This document shows positions 21,264 to 31,960 of a stretch of DNA of 64,000 bases, piece by piece. Position 1 is the stretch's first letter; each line of letters begins with the position of its first letter. A model generated the notes under the pieces. That model made no database searches. It was not told where the DNA came from and worked only from the letters and a program-made list of their open reading frames with translations. Source of the stretch: Hevea brasiliensis. Taxonomy: Eukaryota > Streptophyta > Magnoliopsida > Malpighiales > Euphorbiaceae. The position numbers were made by a program, and so were the translations under genes. The DNA is taken from assembly GCF_030052815.1 (NCBI RefSeq), contig NC_079496.1, positions 81,953,652-82,017,651 on the forward strand, in the 5' to 3' direction.

Positions 21264-23035
21264 CTATATTTGCCATTTAGATTGATGTTTATATTATTTA
21301 ATTGTGTGTTTGATCATGAGATCAAGAGTTTATTGCTGGTTGCAAAGTCAAAGTGGCGGCACAAATGATGAACACCATGGTGTGCATGGTTGATGCATCA
21401 CAATGGTGTGCAAAGGTAAATGGATGGTGAATGTGCAATTGTTGTATGATTTAAGATCCATTTTATGTCTAATTAAATTGTTTAATTAGAATTTTTATCA
21501 CACAATTAAATTATGATTCAAATCAGAATTTTAAAAATTGTTTGAATGTGATTCAAATCTGAATTTTTGAAGTTGTTTGAATGTGATTCAAATCTGAATT
21601 TTTAAAGTTGTTTGAATCATATTTAAATCTGATTTTTTAAAATTGATTGAATAAAATTCAGATCTGATTTTTTAAAAAATGTTTGAATGTGATTCAAATC
21701 TGATTTTTTAAAAAATGTTTGAATGTGATTCAAATCTGAATTTTTGAAGTTGTTTGAATGTGATTCAAATCTGAATTTTTAAATTTGTTTGAATGAGATT
21801 CAAATCTGAATTTTTAAATTTATTTGAATCATATTCAAATCTGGATTTTTAAGTTGAATATGAGATATTCAATTTAATTTAAGTATGTATGTTTTATTTA
21901 ATTGTTAAATAGTGATATGCATGATGGATGATCATGGACTATAAAAGACCAATGTGATTGGATTTATTTCTTTTATGTTTCTTTGGGATTGTAAATTAAT
22001 TAATTTATTTTAATTTATTTTGGGCATGTATTATTAAGTTTGTAATAATATTTTGGGTTGTAATTTCATTTATTTAAGTTCTTGTAAATTCACCTTGGTA
22101 TGCCAAGGATTACTATGTAATATTGGATTGCAAGAAGTTCAAGGAGGTCAAGAGCATTGGTGGGACCAGTGGGAGGAATTCAAGATCAAGTGTTGATTAT
22201 GTACTCCTTCAGCAACTCTTGTAAAATGAATGAATGAAATGCACCTAGGAATGCCCTGATTCAATTCTTGGTGGCTCAGAATTGAATCCCTTAGAAAGTC
22301 CATGATCATACCATATTTACTGCTTATCCATGAATGCATGAGATGTATGGGAATGTATGCAATTATATGATATATATGCATGCTAAATGGATAATGTGCA
22401 AAGTGAGACCTTAATAGTAATTAGGATGGCTATAAAATCTTCCAAACAAATGATTAAGTTGGAAATGCTATAATTAAAGTAATTATAACATAAGCCCTCC
22501 ATTGGGGCAATTATTTTAAGAAATTTTAAATAGTTGCATGAGATGCAATTAATTTAAGAGATTTTCTTAAGAATAATTGTTAAGCATGAGATGTTGTAAA
22601 TATGTAAATGGTTTGGTGGCCAATATTGGATGTACCTGAGGACATTAAAATTATTTGCATAATTACTGGCTCAATGGGATCAACTTAACTAATGCAAGAT
22701 AAGTCAATAATGGATGTACCTGAGATTTTGAGCATTAGGGGCTAGGTAAAGGATTGAACCTCACATGAGATGTGATGGGCAAGGAGTTGCTCACTTATTG
22801 TTTATTGTAATTCCAATAATGGATGTACCTGAGGATGATCAATAGAATTATAAGAATTCAATTACCCACTAGAAATCCATCCAACTAGGATTTTCATTTT
22901 CTACTTTGGAAGTGTAGGATTCGCTAAGTTAGTGGGAGGACCAATTTGATTAAAAGACCATAATCATTTTGGTTAATTACATGATACATTTACTAATTAA
23001 TCTGGTTATTTTCTGCGATTAATTTTACGATAAAA
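21264..23035 (+). other. Long untranslated leader of element B
   Basis: About 1.77 kb with no gene. In order: the 35-bp array (21513-21850), the 11-bp-arm hairpin GATTCAATTCT-TGGTGGCTC-AGAATTGAATC (22258-22288), and three copies of a motif with core GGATGTACCTGAG (22620-22641, 22705-22724, 22813-22834). The open frame 22148-22381 is antisense. Confidence 0.82.
21513..21850 (+). repeat. 35-36 bp tandem repeat array in copia leader (B)
   Basis: Nine to ten units built on TTGTTTGAATGTGATTCAAA followed by a T/A-rich part. Each unit can fold into TTTGAAT-GTG-ATTCAAA. Counterpart of the A array at 16591-16925. Confidence 0.86.
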
Positions 23036-23510
23036 ATGAGCACAAAACAACCACTACCATCCAATATCCTTGCAAGCATACTTGATCACAATAGGTTGAC
23101 AGGACCTAATCATGCGATTGGCTAAGAAATTTGAAACTTGTCTGAACCTTGAACATATAGGATATGTTCTAGATTCAAATGTTCTGGTCCCTTACCTCCA
23201 GAGGCCACACAAGAGGAACATGAAACTTTGGACAAGTGGAAGGAGCATGATATGAGAGCTAAGTGTTACATGCTTGCTTCCATGAGTAATGAGTTCTGAA
23301 GCAACATGAGAACATGCAGTGCGAGTGAGATCCTCCTTCACCTACAAGAGTTGTATGGTGAGCACAGCAGAATGCTAGGTATGAGATATCTAGGCGGTAT
23401 TCGCATGAGGATGTCCGAGGGACGAGAATGTTGGGGATCATGTCCACAAGATGATTCGGTGATTGAGCGGTTGGAACATCTTGACTTCAACATGGATTTC
23501 CAACTATAGA
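23036..23510 (+). pseudogene. Copia gag N-terminal part (element B)
   Basis: Start ATG at 23036 (MSTKQPLPSN). The capsid region matches A's gag but is shredded by indels around 23100-23480. The readable piece at 23306-23509 shows ASEILLHLQELYGEH and EHLDFNMDFQL. Several differences from A are CAG or CTG turned into CGG-like sequence, for example GAGCAGTTGG in A against GAGCGGTTGG in B at about 23465. Not translatable as a whole. Confidence 0.83.
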
Positions 23511-23541
23511 CGGATTTGATCCTTGATCCTTCACAGGTCTT

Positions 23542-24210
23542 TTGGGAAATTTTGTGACAAATTTCCATATGACTAAACAGGAATGCACCTTAGCTGGTTT
23601 ACTCAACATGCTGGTTATTGCCCAAAACAATATGCCAGGCAATAAAGGAAAAGAGGTAGCTTTGGTTGCATCTTCTTCTGCTGGAAAGTCCAACAAGAAG
23701 AAGGGCAATAAGAAAAAGAAACTTCAGATTCCTGGTCCTTCCAAGAAAATAGCTAAACAGAAAGGGAAGACCAAAGCTGACAAAGGCAAAGGAAAGTGTT
23801 TCCACTGCCAAAGGAAAGTGTTTCCATTGCCAGTAAGAAAGTGTTTCCACTGGCTAGAGTATAGCAATCTAAAAGAATACAATGCCATGGTGAAAACCAA
23901 CTCAAGTTCAAAATATATTTGGCACTTAAGGTTATGTCATGTTGCAGAAGATAGGATTGCAAAATTGGAGAAAATGGGGATTCTATCCTCATTGGGCTCT
24001 GAGCCTACTCCAACTTGTGAATCTTGCTTTCAAGGCAAAATGACTAGATCACCCTTTGTTGGACAAGGGCTAAGAGCTGAAAATATTTTGGAACTAATAC
24101 ATAGTGATTTATGTGGTCCATTTAAAGAAATGGCTAGAGGGGGTTTTCATTATTTTATTACCTTTACTGATGATAAATTAAGGTTTGGGTATTTGTATTT
24201 GATGAAGTAG
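23542..24210 (+). pseudogene. Copia gag C-terminus fused to GAG-pre and integrase start, protease missing (element B)
   Basis: One open frame of 222 residues running from the end of the gag capsid (GNFVTNFHMTKQECTLAGL) through a Lys-rich tail to the half zinc knuckle GKCFHCQ. It then crosses the triplicated short repeat directly into GAG-pre (IWHLRLCHVAEDRI, CESCFQGK) and the integrase start (LIHSDLCGPF, with the first catalytic Asp). A normal copia element would carry an aspartic protease (DSGA-type active site) here; none is present. The frame stops at 24210 after a 46-bp deletion relative to A (between TTGATGA and AGTAGAAAATC). Confidence 0.9.
23791..23855 (+). repeat. Triplicated zinc-knuckle fragment (element B)
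   Basis: Three tandem copies of a unit with core GGAAAGTGTTTCCA (first base A in the third copy), as in A at 14576-14641. B lacks one base relative to A (CCAAAGG against CCAACAGG), which keeps gag and GAG-pre in one frame here. Confidence 0.88.
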
Positions 24211-25916
24211 AAAATCAAACAGGAAAAAGTATTAAAGCTCTTCGATCAGATCGTGGAGGCGAATATTTGAGTACTGAATTTGATGAATACTTAAGAGAGC
24301 ATGGCATTGTTTCTCAGCTGACTCCTCCAGGAACGCCACAGCTGAATGGTGTATCTGAAAGGAGAAATCGTACCCTATTGGATATGGTACGTAGTATGAT
24401 GAGCTATACTGATATGTCAATCTTCTTTTGGGGATTTGCATTAGAATCAGCTTTGTATATTCTGAATAGGATTCCATCAAAATCAGTTTTTTCCACACCT
24501 TATGAGATATGGCATGGAAGAAAACCAAGTCTTAAGCATGTTAAGATTTGGGGTTGTCCAGCTTATATCAAAAAGCTGAACACTGATAAATTGGAGACCA
24601 GATCAGAAAAGGGTCGATTTGTTGGATATCCAAAAGATAGTTTTGGATATTATTTTTATTTGCCTACTTCACAAAAGGTTGTGATAAGTAGAGATGCCAC
24701 ATTTCTTGAACAACAGTTTGTTCAAGAAGGAGGCAAAGGAAGGCAAATAGAGTTAGAATTGGAGAATTTTGACCAACCAACATATCAGATGGATATAGAT
24801 CCATCTAGTCAACCTATACCCGTTGATGAAACATCTACAGCTGTTCCTCGTAGAACAACCAGGGTATCTCGCCCACCAGTGAGATATGGTTTTCTTCATG
24901 AAGAAGAACAAGAGTTGTCTACTCATGAAGAAGTAGATCATGGAGATGATCCACTTACCTATGAAGAAGCTATATCAGATATAGACTCTTCAAAATGGAT
25001 TGATGCTATGAAATCCGAGATTGATTCCATGTATAAGAATCAAGTTTGGGATCTTGTTGACCCACCTGAAGGTATTGTACCTATAGGGAACAAATGGGTT
25101 TTCAAGAAGAAAATTGGTTCTGATGGAAAGGTAGAGACCTATAAGGCAAGGCTAGTAGCGAAAGGGTTTCGCCAAAGGCAAGGAATCGACTATGAGGAGA
25201 CTTTCTCACCTGTTGCCTTGCTTAAATCAATTAGGATTTTACTAGCAATAGCTGCATACTATGATTATGAGATTTAGCAGATGGATGTCAAAACAGCTTT
25301 TCTCAATGGATACATTGAAGAAAACATTTTCATGGAACAACCTAGGGGATTTGAATCCCAAGATGGTTCCAAGGTATGCAAGCTAAAGCGATCCATTTAT
25401 GGGTTGAAACAAGCTTCGAGGAGTTGGAACATCCGTTTTGATGAAGCCATTAAATCCTTTGGTTTTATAAAAAATGAGGATGAGCCATGTGTATATAAGA
25501 AGGTTAGTGACAGTGCTATCACTTTCCTTGTCTTACATGTGGATGACATACTGTTGATAGGTAATGACACAGGTATGTTGACAACTATAAATGTATGGTT
25601 GTCAAATACATTTTCCATGAAAGACTTAGGGGAGGCAACCTATATTCTTGGGATTCGCATCTATAGAGATAGAGCGAAAAGAATAATTGGTTTATCCCAA
25701 AGTTTATACTTGGAAAAGGTGTTAAAGAGGTTTAACATGCTTGATTCCAAGAGAGGATTGTTACCAGTGAGACATGGTATCCATCTTTCTAAAGAGATGT
25801 CTCCAAAGACACCTGAAGAAAGAGATAAGATGGCCAGGATTCCATATGCTTCGGCTATTGGAAGTTTAATGTATGCAATGTTGTGTACTAGGCCGGATAT
25901 CGCATATCTTTATTAG
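24204..25916 (+). pseudogene. Copia integrase core and reverse transcriptase (element B)
   Basis: Nearly continuous frame of about 570 codons. Integrase: SDRGGEY (second Asp) and SERRNR (Glu), IWGCPAY and RFVGYPKDSFGYYFY. RT: VFKKKIGSDG, QRQGIDYEETFSP, DVKTAFLNGYIEENI, YGLKQASRSW and the catalytic box as HVDDILLIGND (usual YVDD). One nonsense codon, TAG at 25278-25280 in place of A's TGG (YEIWQMDVK), splits it. The first integrase Asp lies upstream in a different frame because of the 46-bp deletion. Longest copia coding stretch in the window. Confidence 0.92.
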
Positions 25917-26515
25917 TTTGACTAGCGGTATCAATCCAATCAGGTTTGGAACACTAGATAGTGTCAAGAATATCCTTAAGTACTTAAGAAGAACTAAGGA
26001 TTTATTCTTGATTTATGGAGTGGAGACTTGCAATTGGATGGTTATCGATTACGATTTCCAATCGGATATCGATGATAGAAAGTCTACATCAGGATATGTG
26101 TTCTTTTATAATGGAGGTGCGATCGGTTGGAAGAGTTCCAAGCGAGCACATTGCAGATTCCACTACTAGGTCGAGTATATTCTTTGCATCGAGATCTTTG
26201 CAAAGGAAGTCTATTTGGATAAAGAAGTTCGTGAGAACTTACAGTAGTTCCTTCCATTGAGTCAGCGGTTCCACTACTGCGTGACAATAATGGAGCGATC
26301 ATACTGAGCTAAGGAACCAAGGTCTCACTAGAAATCCAAACACATAGAAAGGCGCTACCACATTATCAGAGAAATAGTTGGGCGAGGCGATGTAGCCATG
26401 CAGAAAATAGCATTAGCTGAAAATCCAGCTGATCCATTCACTAAGCCTATGTCACAGTCTCAGTTAGACCGACATCTTGAGAAGATAGGTCAAAGATATT
26501 GTAATGAATGGCTCT
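25873..26515 (+). pseudogene. Copia RNase H domain (element B)
   Basis: Blocks KNILKYLRRTKDLFLIYG, FQSDIDDRKSTSGYVFFYNGGAIGWKSSK and, after frameshifts, the region for CDNNGA and ADPFTKP are recognisable up to the polypurine tract. The catalytic positions are spread over three frames, so the domain is inactive. Confidence 0.85.
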
Positions 26516-26519
26516 AGTG

Positions 26520-26531
26520 CTAGTGGGAGAT
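26520..26531 (+). other. Polypurine tract of element B
   Basis: CTAGTGGGAGAT immediately before the LTR start TGTTAGTAG; identical to element A's tract. Confidence 0.85.
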
Positions 26532-28638
26532 TGTTAGTAGTATGCCCTAGAGCATATCATTTAGTATATATCTTGTACATATTTTTATTAATAAAGGCAT
26601 TTCCACTTTTCCGTTTACATAATATATTTATGTGTAATAGAAAAGGTCCATTGATATTTTGTTAGAAATATTATTCTTAAGTTGTTAAGAATATGAGTGA
26701 CAATATTTCTAACACGAAGTATCATAAATAGGTTCACAATCGAGGATACTTCATAATAAGGACATGACTTATCCAGAAAGATTGTATTCATGTTTGTTCC
26801 CAAGTTATTTATATGAGATATAAATAAGATGGAATGGTGAGTCTCATGCCATATAACAAACATGATAGGCACTTATAAATGATAAGTAGGCCGAACCAGT
26901 GACACTTATGACAAGCACATGGAGTTTACTCTTGTCAATATTTTGTCATAAATCATATCAGTGCATATAATCTTTAGACTTGAGATAGCACAGTTATCTT
27001 GTATATAGGTAGTTTGAGTTTGATACTGCTTTCATACTTGTACTGTGTATGGGTATATGGGCATGTGTTGGCTCCTACTAGTTATATATAGAGGTAGGTG
27101 TTGATCAAGATGAAATCTGTTCCTCTAAGTAAATAGAGATAAAATCCTATGTTCATTTAATTGTTCTTGATGTTTCAAGTTCCTGGCCAGGACAGATAGA
27201 TTTATTCGAGAAAAGAGTTTACGATGAGAAAATCTTTTAATCAAGAACTGGAATTAAAAGAGAACATAATATTCATAGCAAATGGAGTTTGACATAAACC
27301 ATGACTCCAGCTTGAGTTGGGATTTTGTAACAGAGAGATTCTAGTGCATGGTAACATATGATTATAGGTTCATTTAAGGTAAACCTTATTACTAATTGGG
27401 TGGCCATGGCATGCTATGCTAGGTGTTAACCATGGTCTATGAGATTCATAAAATGATTTAGAGAAATCATTTATGGTAAGAAAGAGTTCTGATGATATTA
27501 AGAGTTGATATCATTTCTCATTGCCAATTAGTGATGAGCCTAGTAAGTCACACACATACACAAGTTATCACCTATTTAAACATGATTTAATTAATTAATT
27601 AAAGAGTTTAATTGATTAATTAAATAGGTTTGGTTTGCAATTAGATTGCAAAGTCCCTAGCATGACTTGAAACCAAATCTAGATTATTGGATGTATAATA
27701 TAAGTTAAATTTATATTTAAAGTGTTTAAATATGAATTTAATTAATGAGAAATTAATTAATAGAGATTAATTAATTAATTTATATTTGATATAAATTAAT
27801 TAGAAGAAGAAAAATAATTATTTTGGGTTCAGAACTCAAAATTAAGACACAAGGGCATTTTGGTCATTCCACAGTGTGACATGTGGCACCATGAGATGGT
27901 GACACATGGGATTACACATAAGCTTGCCAAATGTTTTTTTAATCATGTAAGATGATTAAAATCAAGATTAAATATAGGTTTGACACTTGGCACAATGTGA
28001 TTGGGTCACTTAAACCTAGAGCTAATCAAAGGGTGACATGTGGCAAGGGTTTAATGTGTTAACCTAGCTATTTAAGTGTTGTTATGAGAAAATAAAACAC
28101 AACCAGCAGCCACACTCCTTTGTCACGCTACTTTGAGGGTTTTCTTCTCTTCTTCTTTATCTCTTATCAATTCAAAGAGATTAGCCATCAATCTCTTGAA
28201 TTAAGAACACTAGAAATTGTTTCTAGTGTCCTGTTTACATCTTTAATCTCTTAAAAGGCAGAACTTGATTTTCTAATTAATAGAAAAAGCTTTAGAAGCT
28301 ATTCAAGGGCTGCTATAGGTGTTCCCGGTGTGGACAAGCTAGAGGGACAACATTTGGTGTCCTGAAGACAAATCTCAAAGGTGTAGACACGCTGCAGTGC
28401 ATCAAGAGGTTAGTGTAATCGTTCTTGATTTAATCTAGGGTTCTAAAATTAATCTGATTAATTTTAAAATCTTAAATGGTAAATATAGATCCAAAAACAT
28501 ATTAAAAGAGTTTTAATATGTTGTTTATCATTGAAATCAAATAGATAAAAATAAATCTTGCATGATGCATGTGACCCTAGGTGAAAATTTTTGAATTCAA
28601 TGGTATAAACTTGTGTTTTTCACGCTTCCGTTCCTTCA
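26532..28638 (+). repeat. Element B 3' LTR
   Basis: 2,107 bp, TGTTAGTAG...TCCTTCA. Complete reference copy for this copia family in the window. Shared motif at 27853-27868, hairpin at 28207-28229. The flanking ATTAG at 28639-28643 is the expected right TSD; its partner lies outside the window. Confidence 0.95.
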
Positions 28639-29480
28639 ATTAGGTCCTATCAACCTATTGCGATCAAGTATGCTTGCAAGGATATTGGATGGTGGTGGTT
28701 GTTCTGTGCTCATTATTATCAGAAAATTAACTGCAGAAAATAACTAGATTAATTAGTAAATGTATTAAGTAATTAACCAAAATGATTATGGTCTTTTAAT
28801 CAAATTGGTCATCCCACTAACTTAGAGAATCCTACACTTCCAAAGTAGGAAACGGAAATCCTAGTTGGATAAATTTATAGTGGGTGATTGAATTCTTATA
28901 ATTCTATTGATCATCCTCGGGTACATCCATTATTGGAATTACAAAAAACTATAAGTGAGCAGCTCCTTACCCATCACATCTCATGTGAGGTTCAATCCTT
29001 TACCTAGCCCCTAATGCTCAAAATATCAGGTACATCCATTATTGACTTATCTTGCATCAGTTAAGTTGATCCCATTGAGTCAGTAATTATGCAAATAATT
29101 TTAATGTCCTCAGGTACATCCAATATTGGCCACCAAACCATTTACATATTTACAACATCTCTTGCTTAACAATTATTCTTAAGAAAATCTCTTAAATTAA
29201 TTGCATCTTATGCAACTATTTAAAATTTCTTAAAATAATTGTCCCAATGGAGGGCCTATGTTGTAATTACTTTAATTATAGCATTTCCAACTTAATCATT
29301 TGTTTGGAAGATTTTATGGTCATCCTAATTACTATTAAGTCTCACTTTGCACATTATCCATTTAGCATGCATATATCATATACTTGCATACATTCCCATA
29401 TATCTCATGCATTCATGGATAAGCAGTAAATATGGTATGATCATGGACTTTCTAAGGGATTCAATTCTGAGCCACCAAGA
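28639..29480 (-). pseudogene. Inverted gag start and leader of element C
   Basis: On the minus strand the sequence reads leader, then gag start (ATG near 28711, MSTEQPPPSN-like) up to about codon 24, where B inserted. The leader part carries the three GGATGTACCTGAG motifs (about 28918, 29030, 29112) and ends inside the 11-bp-arm hairpin at GATTCAATTCT-GAGCCACCA (29458-29477). It contains no other gene. Confidence 0.85.
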
Positions 29481-29943
29481 AAATCAAACAGGAAAGAGTA
29501 TTAAAGCTCTTCGATCAGATCGTGGAGGTGCATATTTGAGTACTGAATTTGATAAATACTTAAGAGAGCATGGCATTGTTTCCCAGCTGACTCCTCCAGG
29601 AACGCCACAGCTGAATGGTGTATCTAAAATGAGAAATCGTTCCCTATTGGATATGGTACATAGTATGATGTGCTATACTGATATGCCAATCTCCTTTTGG
29701 GGATTTGCGTTAGAATCAACTTTGTATATTCTGAATAGGATTCCATCAAAATCAGTTTCTTCCACACCTTATGAGATAAGGCATGGAAGAAAACCAAGTC
29801 TTAAGCATGTTAAGATTTGGGGTTGTCCAGCTTATGTAACAAAGCTGAACACTGATAAATTAGAAACCAGATCAGAAAAAGGTCGATTTGTTGGATATCC
29901 AAAAGATAGTTTTGGATATTATTTTTATTTGCCTACTTCATAA
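29481..29943 (+). pseudogene. Copia integrase fragment with lost catalytic Glu (element C)
   Basis: Begins inside the integrase core at ENQTGKSIKAL and is fused in frame to about 45 codons of leader sequence from 29347. SDRGGAY keeps the second catalytic Asp, but the block that should read SERRNR reads SKMRNR, so the catalytic Glu is Lys. IWGCPAYV and RFVGYPKDSFGYYFYLPTS follow. A TAA at 29941-29943 replaces the CAA (Gln) codon found in A and B. Inactive by truncation, by active-site loss and by nonsense. Confidence 0.9.
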
Positions 29944-29949
29944 AAGGTT

Positions 29950-31378
29950 GTGATAAGTAGAGATGTCACATTTCTTGAACAACAGTTTGTTCAAGAAGGA
30001 GGCAAAGGAAGGCAAATAGAATTAGAATTGGAGAATTCTAACCAACCAACAGATCAGATGGATATAGATCCATCTAGTCAACCTACACTCGTTGATGAAA
30101 CATCAACAGCTGTTCCTCGTAGAACAACCAGGATATCTCACCCACTAGGGAGATATGGTTTTCTTCATGAGGAAGAATAAGAGTTGTCTACTCATGAAGA
30201 AGTAGATCATGGAGATGATCCACTCACCTATAAAGAAGCTATATCAGATATAGACTCTTCAAAATGGTTTGATGCTATGAAATCCGAGATTGATTCCATG
30301 TATAAGAATCAAGTTTGGGATCTTGTTGACCCACCTGAAGGTATTGTACCTATAGGGAACAAATGGGTTTTCAAAAAGAAAATTGGTTCTAATGGAAAGG
30401 TAGAGACCTATAAGGCAAGGCTAATAGCGAAAGGGTTTCGCCAAAGGCAAGGAATCGACTATGAGGAGACTTTCTCCCCTGTTGCCATGCTTAAATCAAT
30501 TAGGATTCTATTAGCAATAGCTGCATACTATGATTATGAGATTAGGCAGATGGATGTCAAAACAGCTTTTCTCAATGGATATATTGAAGAAAACATTTTC
30601 ATGGAACAACCTAGGGGTTTTGAATCCCAAGATGGTTCCAAGGTATGCAAGCTAAAACGATCCATTTATGGGTTGAAACAAGCTTCGAGGAGTTGGAACA
30701 TTTGTTTTGATGAAGCCCTTAAATCCTTTAGTTTTATCAAAAATGAGGATGAGCCATGTGTATACAAGAAGGTTCGTGACAGTACTATCACTTTCCTTGT
30801 CTTATATGTGGATGGCATACTGTTGATGGGTAATGACATAGGTATGTTGACAACTGTAAAGGTATGGTTGTCAAATACATTCTCCATGAACGACTTAGGG
30901 GAGGCCACCTATATTCTTGGGATTCAAATCTATAAAGATAGAGCGAAAAGAATAATTGGTTTATCCCAAAGTCTATTATTGGAAAAGGTGTTAAAGAGGT
31001 TTAACATGCTTGATTCCAAGAGAGGATTGTTACCAGTGAGACATGGTATCCACCTTTCTAAAGAGATGCCTCTAAAGACACCTGAAGAAAGAGATAAGAT
31101 AGCCAGGATTCCATATACTTCGGCTATTGGAAGTTTAATGTATGCAATGTTGTGTACTAGGTCGGATATCGCATATGCGGTTAGTTTGACTAGCAGGTAT
31201 CAATCCAATCCAGGTTTGGAACATTGGATAGCTGTCAAGAATATCCTTAAGTACTTGAGAAGAACTAAGGATTTATTCTTGATATATGGAGGTGGAGACT
31301 TGCAATTGGATGGTTATACTGATTCTGATTTCCAATCAGATATCAATGATAGAAAGTCTACCTTTGGATTTGTGTTCA
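29950..31378 (+). pseudogene. Copia linker, reverse transcriptase and RNase H start (element C)
   Basis: Open from 29950 except for TAA at 30178-30180 (CAA in B). RT blocks: WVFKKKIGSNG, RQGIDYEETFSPVAML, DVKTAFLNGYIEENI and YGLKQASRSW. The catalytic box reads YVDGILLMGND, so the second catalytic Asp is Gly. The RNase H start (DGYTDSDFQSDINDRKST) follows and is cut by E's LTR at 31379. This is a decayed copy whose frame nevertheless stayed long. Confidence 0.92.
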
Positions 31379-31529
31379 TGTAACACCCCAAACCTCCGAG
31401 TTATGAATAGTACCATTTTTGGTCTGTGACTAATACTATTCAAAGATACCTTGAGGACCAAAAATAAATAGAAATTAATTGAGATAGACACAATAAAAAT
31501 TCTAGTGAACAAAAAAAAAAAACTAAGGA

Positions 31530-31570
31530 CTCATCGGGTATTATAAAAAGAAGGATTATGACCCGATGAG
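31530..31570 (+). repeat. Hairpin in element E LTR
   Basis: Perfect 10-bp arms CTCATCGGGT and ACCCGATGAG with a 21-nt loop; the second arm overlaps the shared GGGGCATTTTAGTCA motif by its last G. Confidence 0.75.
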
Positions 31571-31901
31571 GGGCATTTTAGTCAATTCACCTTAAGAGTT
31601 GACTTTTGACCAAAATGTCAATTAAATTAAATAAAATTAATGAATTGAATTATGGGGTAAAAATTGAAGAAAAATTCAAGTAAAAATATGTGAGGAAAAA
31701 TTTAAGAAATGAAAACTTAAACTTTCATTTCCATTATGACAAAATTAAAATGAAAGACTTATGGGCTTTTGATAGTTAAATTTAATTATTTAATTAAAAG
31801 GAAAAATTAAGTAAAAAAAAAAGGGGAATAAAAATTTAAGTTTAATTATCCTTATGGCACAATTAAAATTTATAATTTTAATAAGCTAATTTTGGGGATA
31901 A

Positions 31902-31909
31902 ATATATAC

Positions 31910-31958
<49 letters not shown>
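31902..31958 (+). repeat. (TACA)n(TA)n microsatellite, possible TATA region
   Basis: About 57 bp of TACA then TA repeats. Followed within 50 bp by the F insertion, and then (after F) by a CT-rich run at 59175-59235. TA-rich then CT-rich order resembles a plant core promoter and 5' leader; this is inference. Confidence 0.6.

Positions 31959-31960
<2 letters not shown>

Larger units (their letters stand above)
19289..28638 (+). mobile_element. Copia element B, full length except LTR start displaced by A
   Basis: Same family as A, on the plus strand: 5' LTR remainder 19289-21247, primer site, leader, gag, GAG-pre-integrase, RT, RNase H, polypurine tract, 3' LTR 26532-28638. The first 145 bp of the 5' LTR are missing here because A inserted at TTAAG; they should lie left of A beyond the window. 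With them B would be about 9.5 kb. LTR differences are mostly C/T and G/A transitions. B inserted into the gag remnant of C. It shares with A the missing protease and triplicated knuckle. Confidence 0.93.
28639..31378. mobile_element. Copia element C, internally inverted, both ends outside or interrupted
   Basis: Oldest element visible. 28639-29480 is the start of gag and the leader in minus orientation. At 29478-29481 it switches to plus-strand integrase and RT, which run to 31378, where E interrupts RNase H. B interrupts the gag remnant at 28639. The switch is explained most simply by an internal inversion from leader to integrase. The joint falls in the leader hairpin and shows 4 bp of shared sequence (AGAA). 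Catalytic residues of both integrase and RT are mutated. Confidence 0.85.

Noticed and set aside
29478..29481. Auto-integration of element C's cDNA as cause of the inversion
   Set aside because: Auto-integration joins an LTR end to an internal site; no LTR terminus or target duplication is present at the joint.
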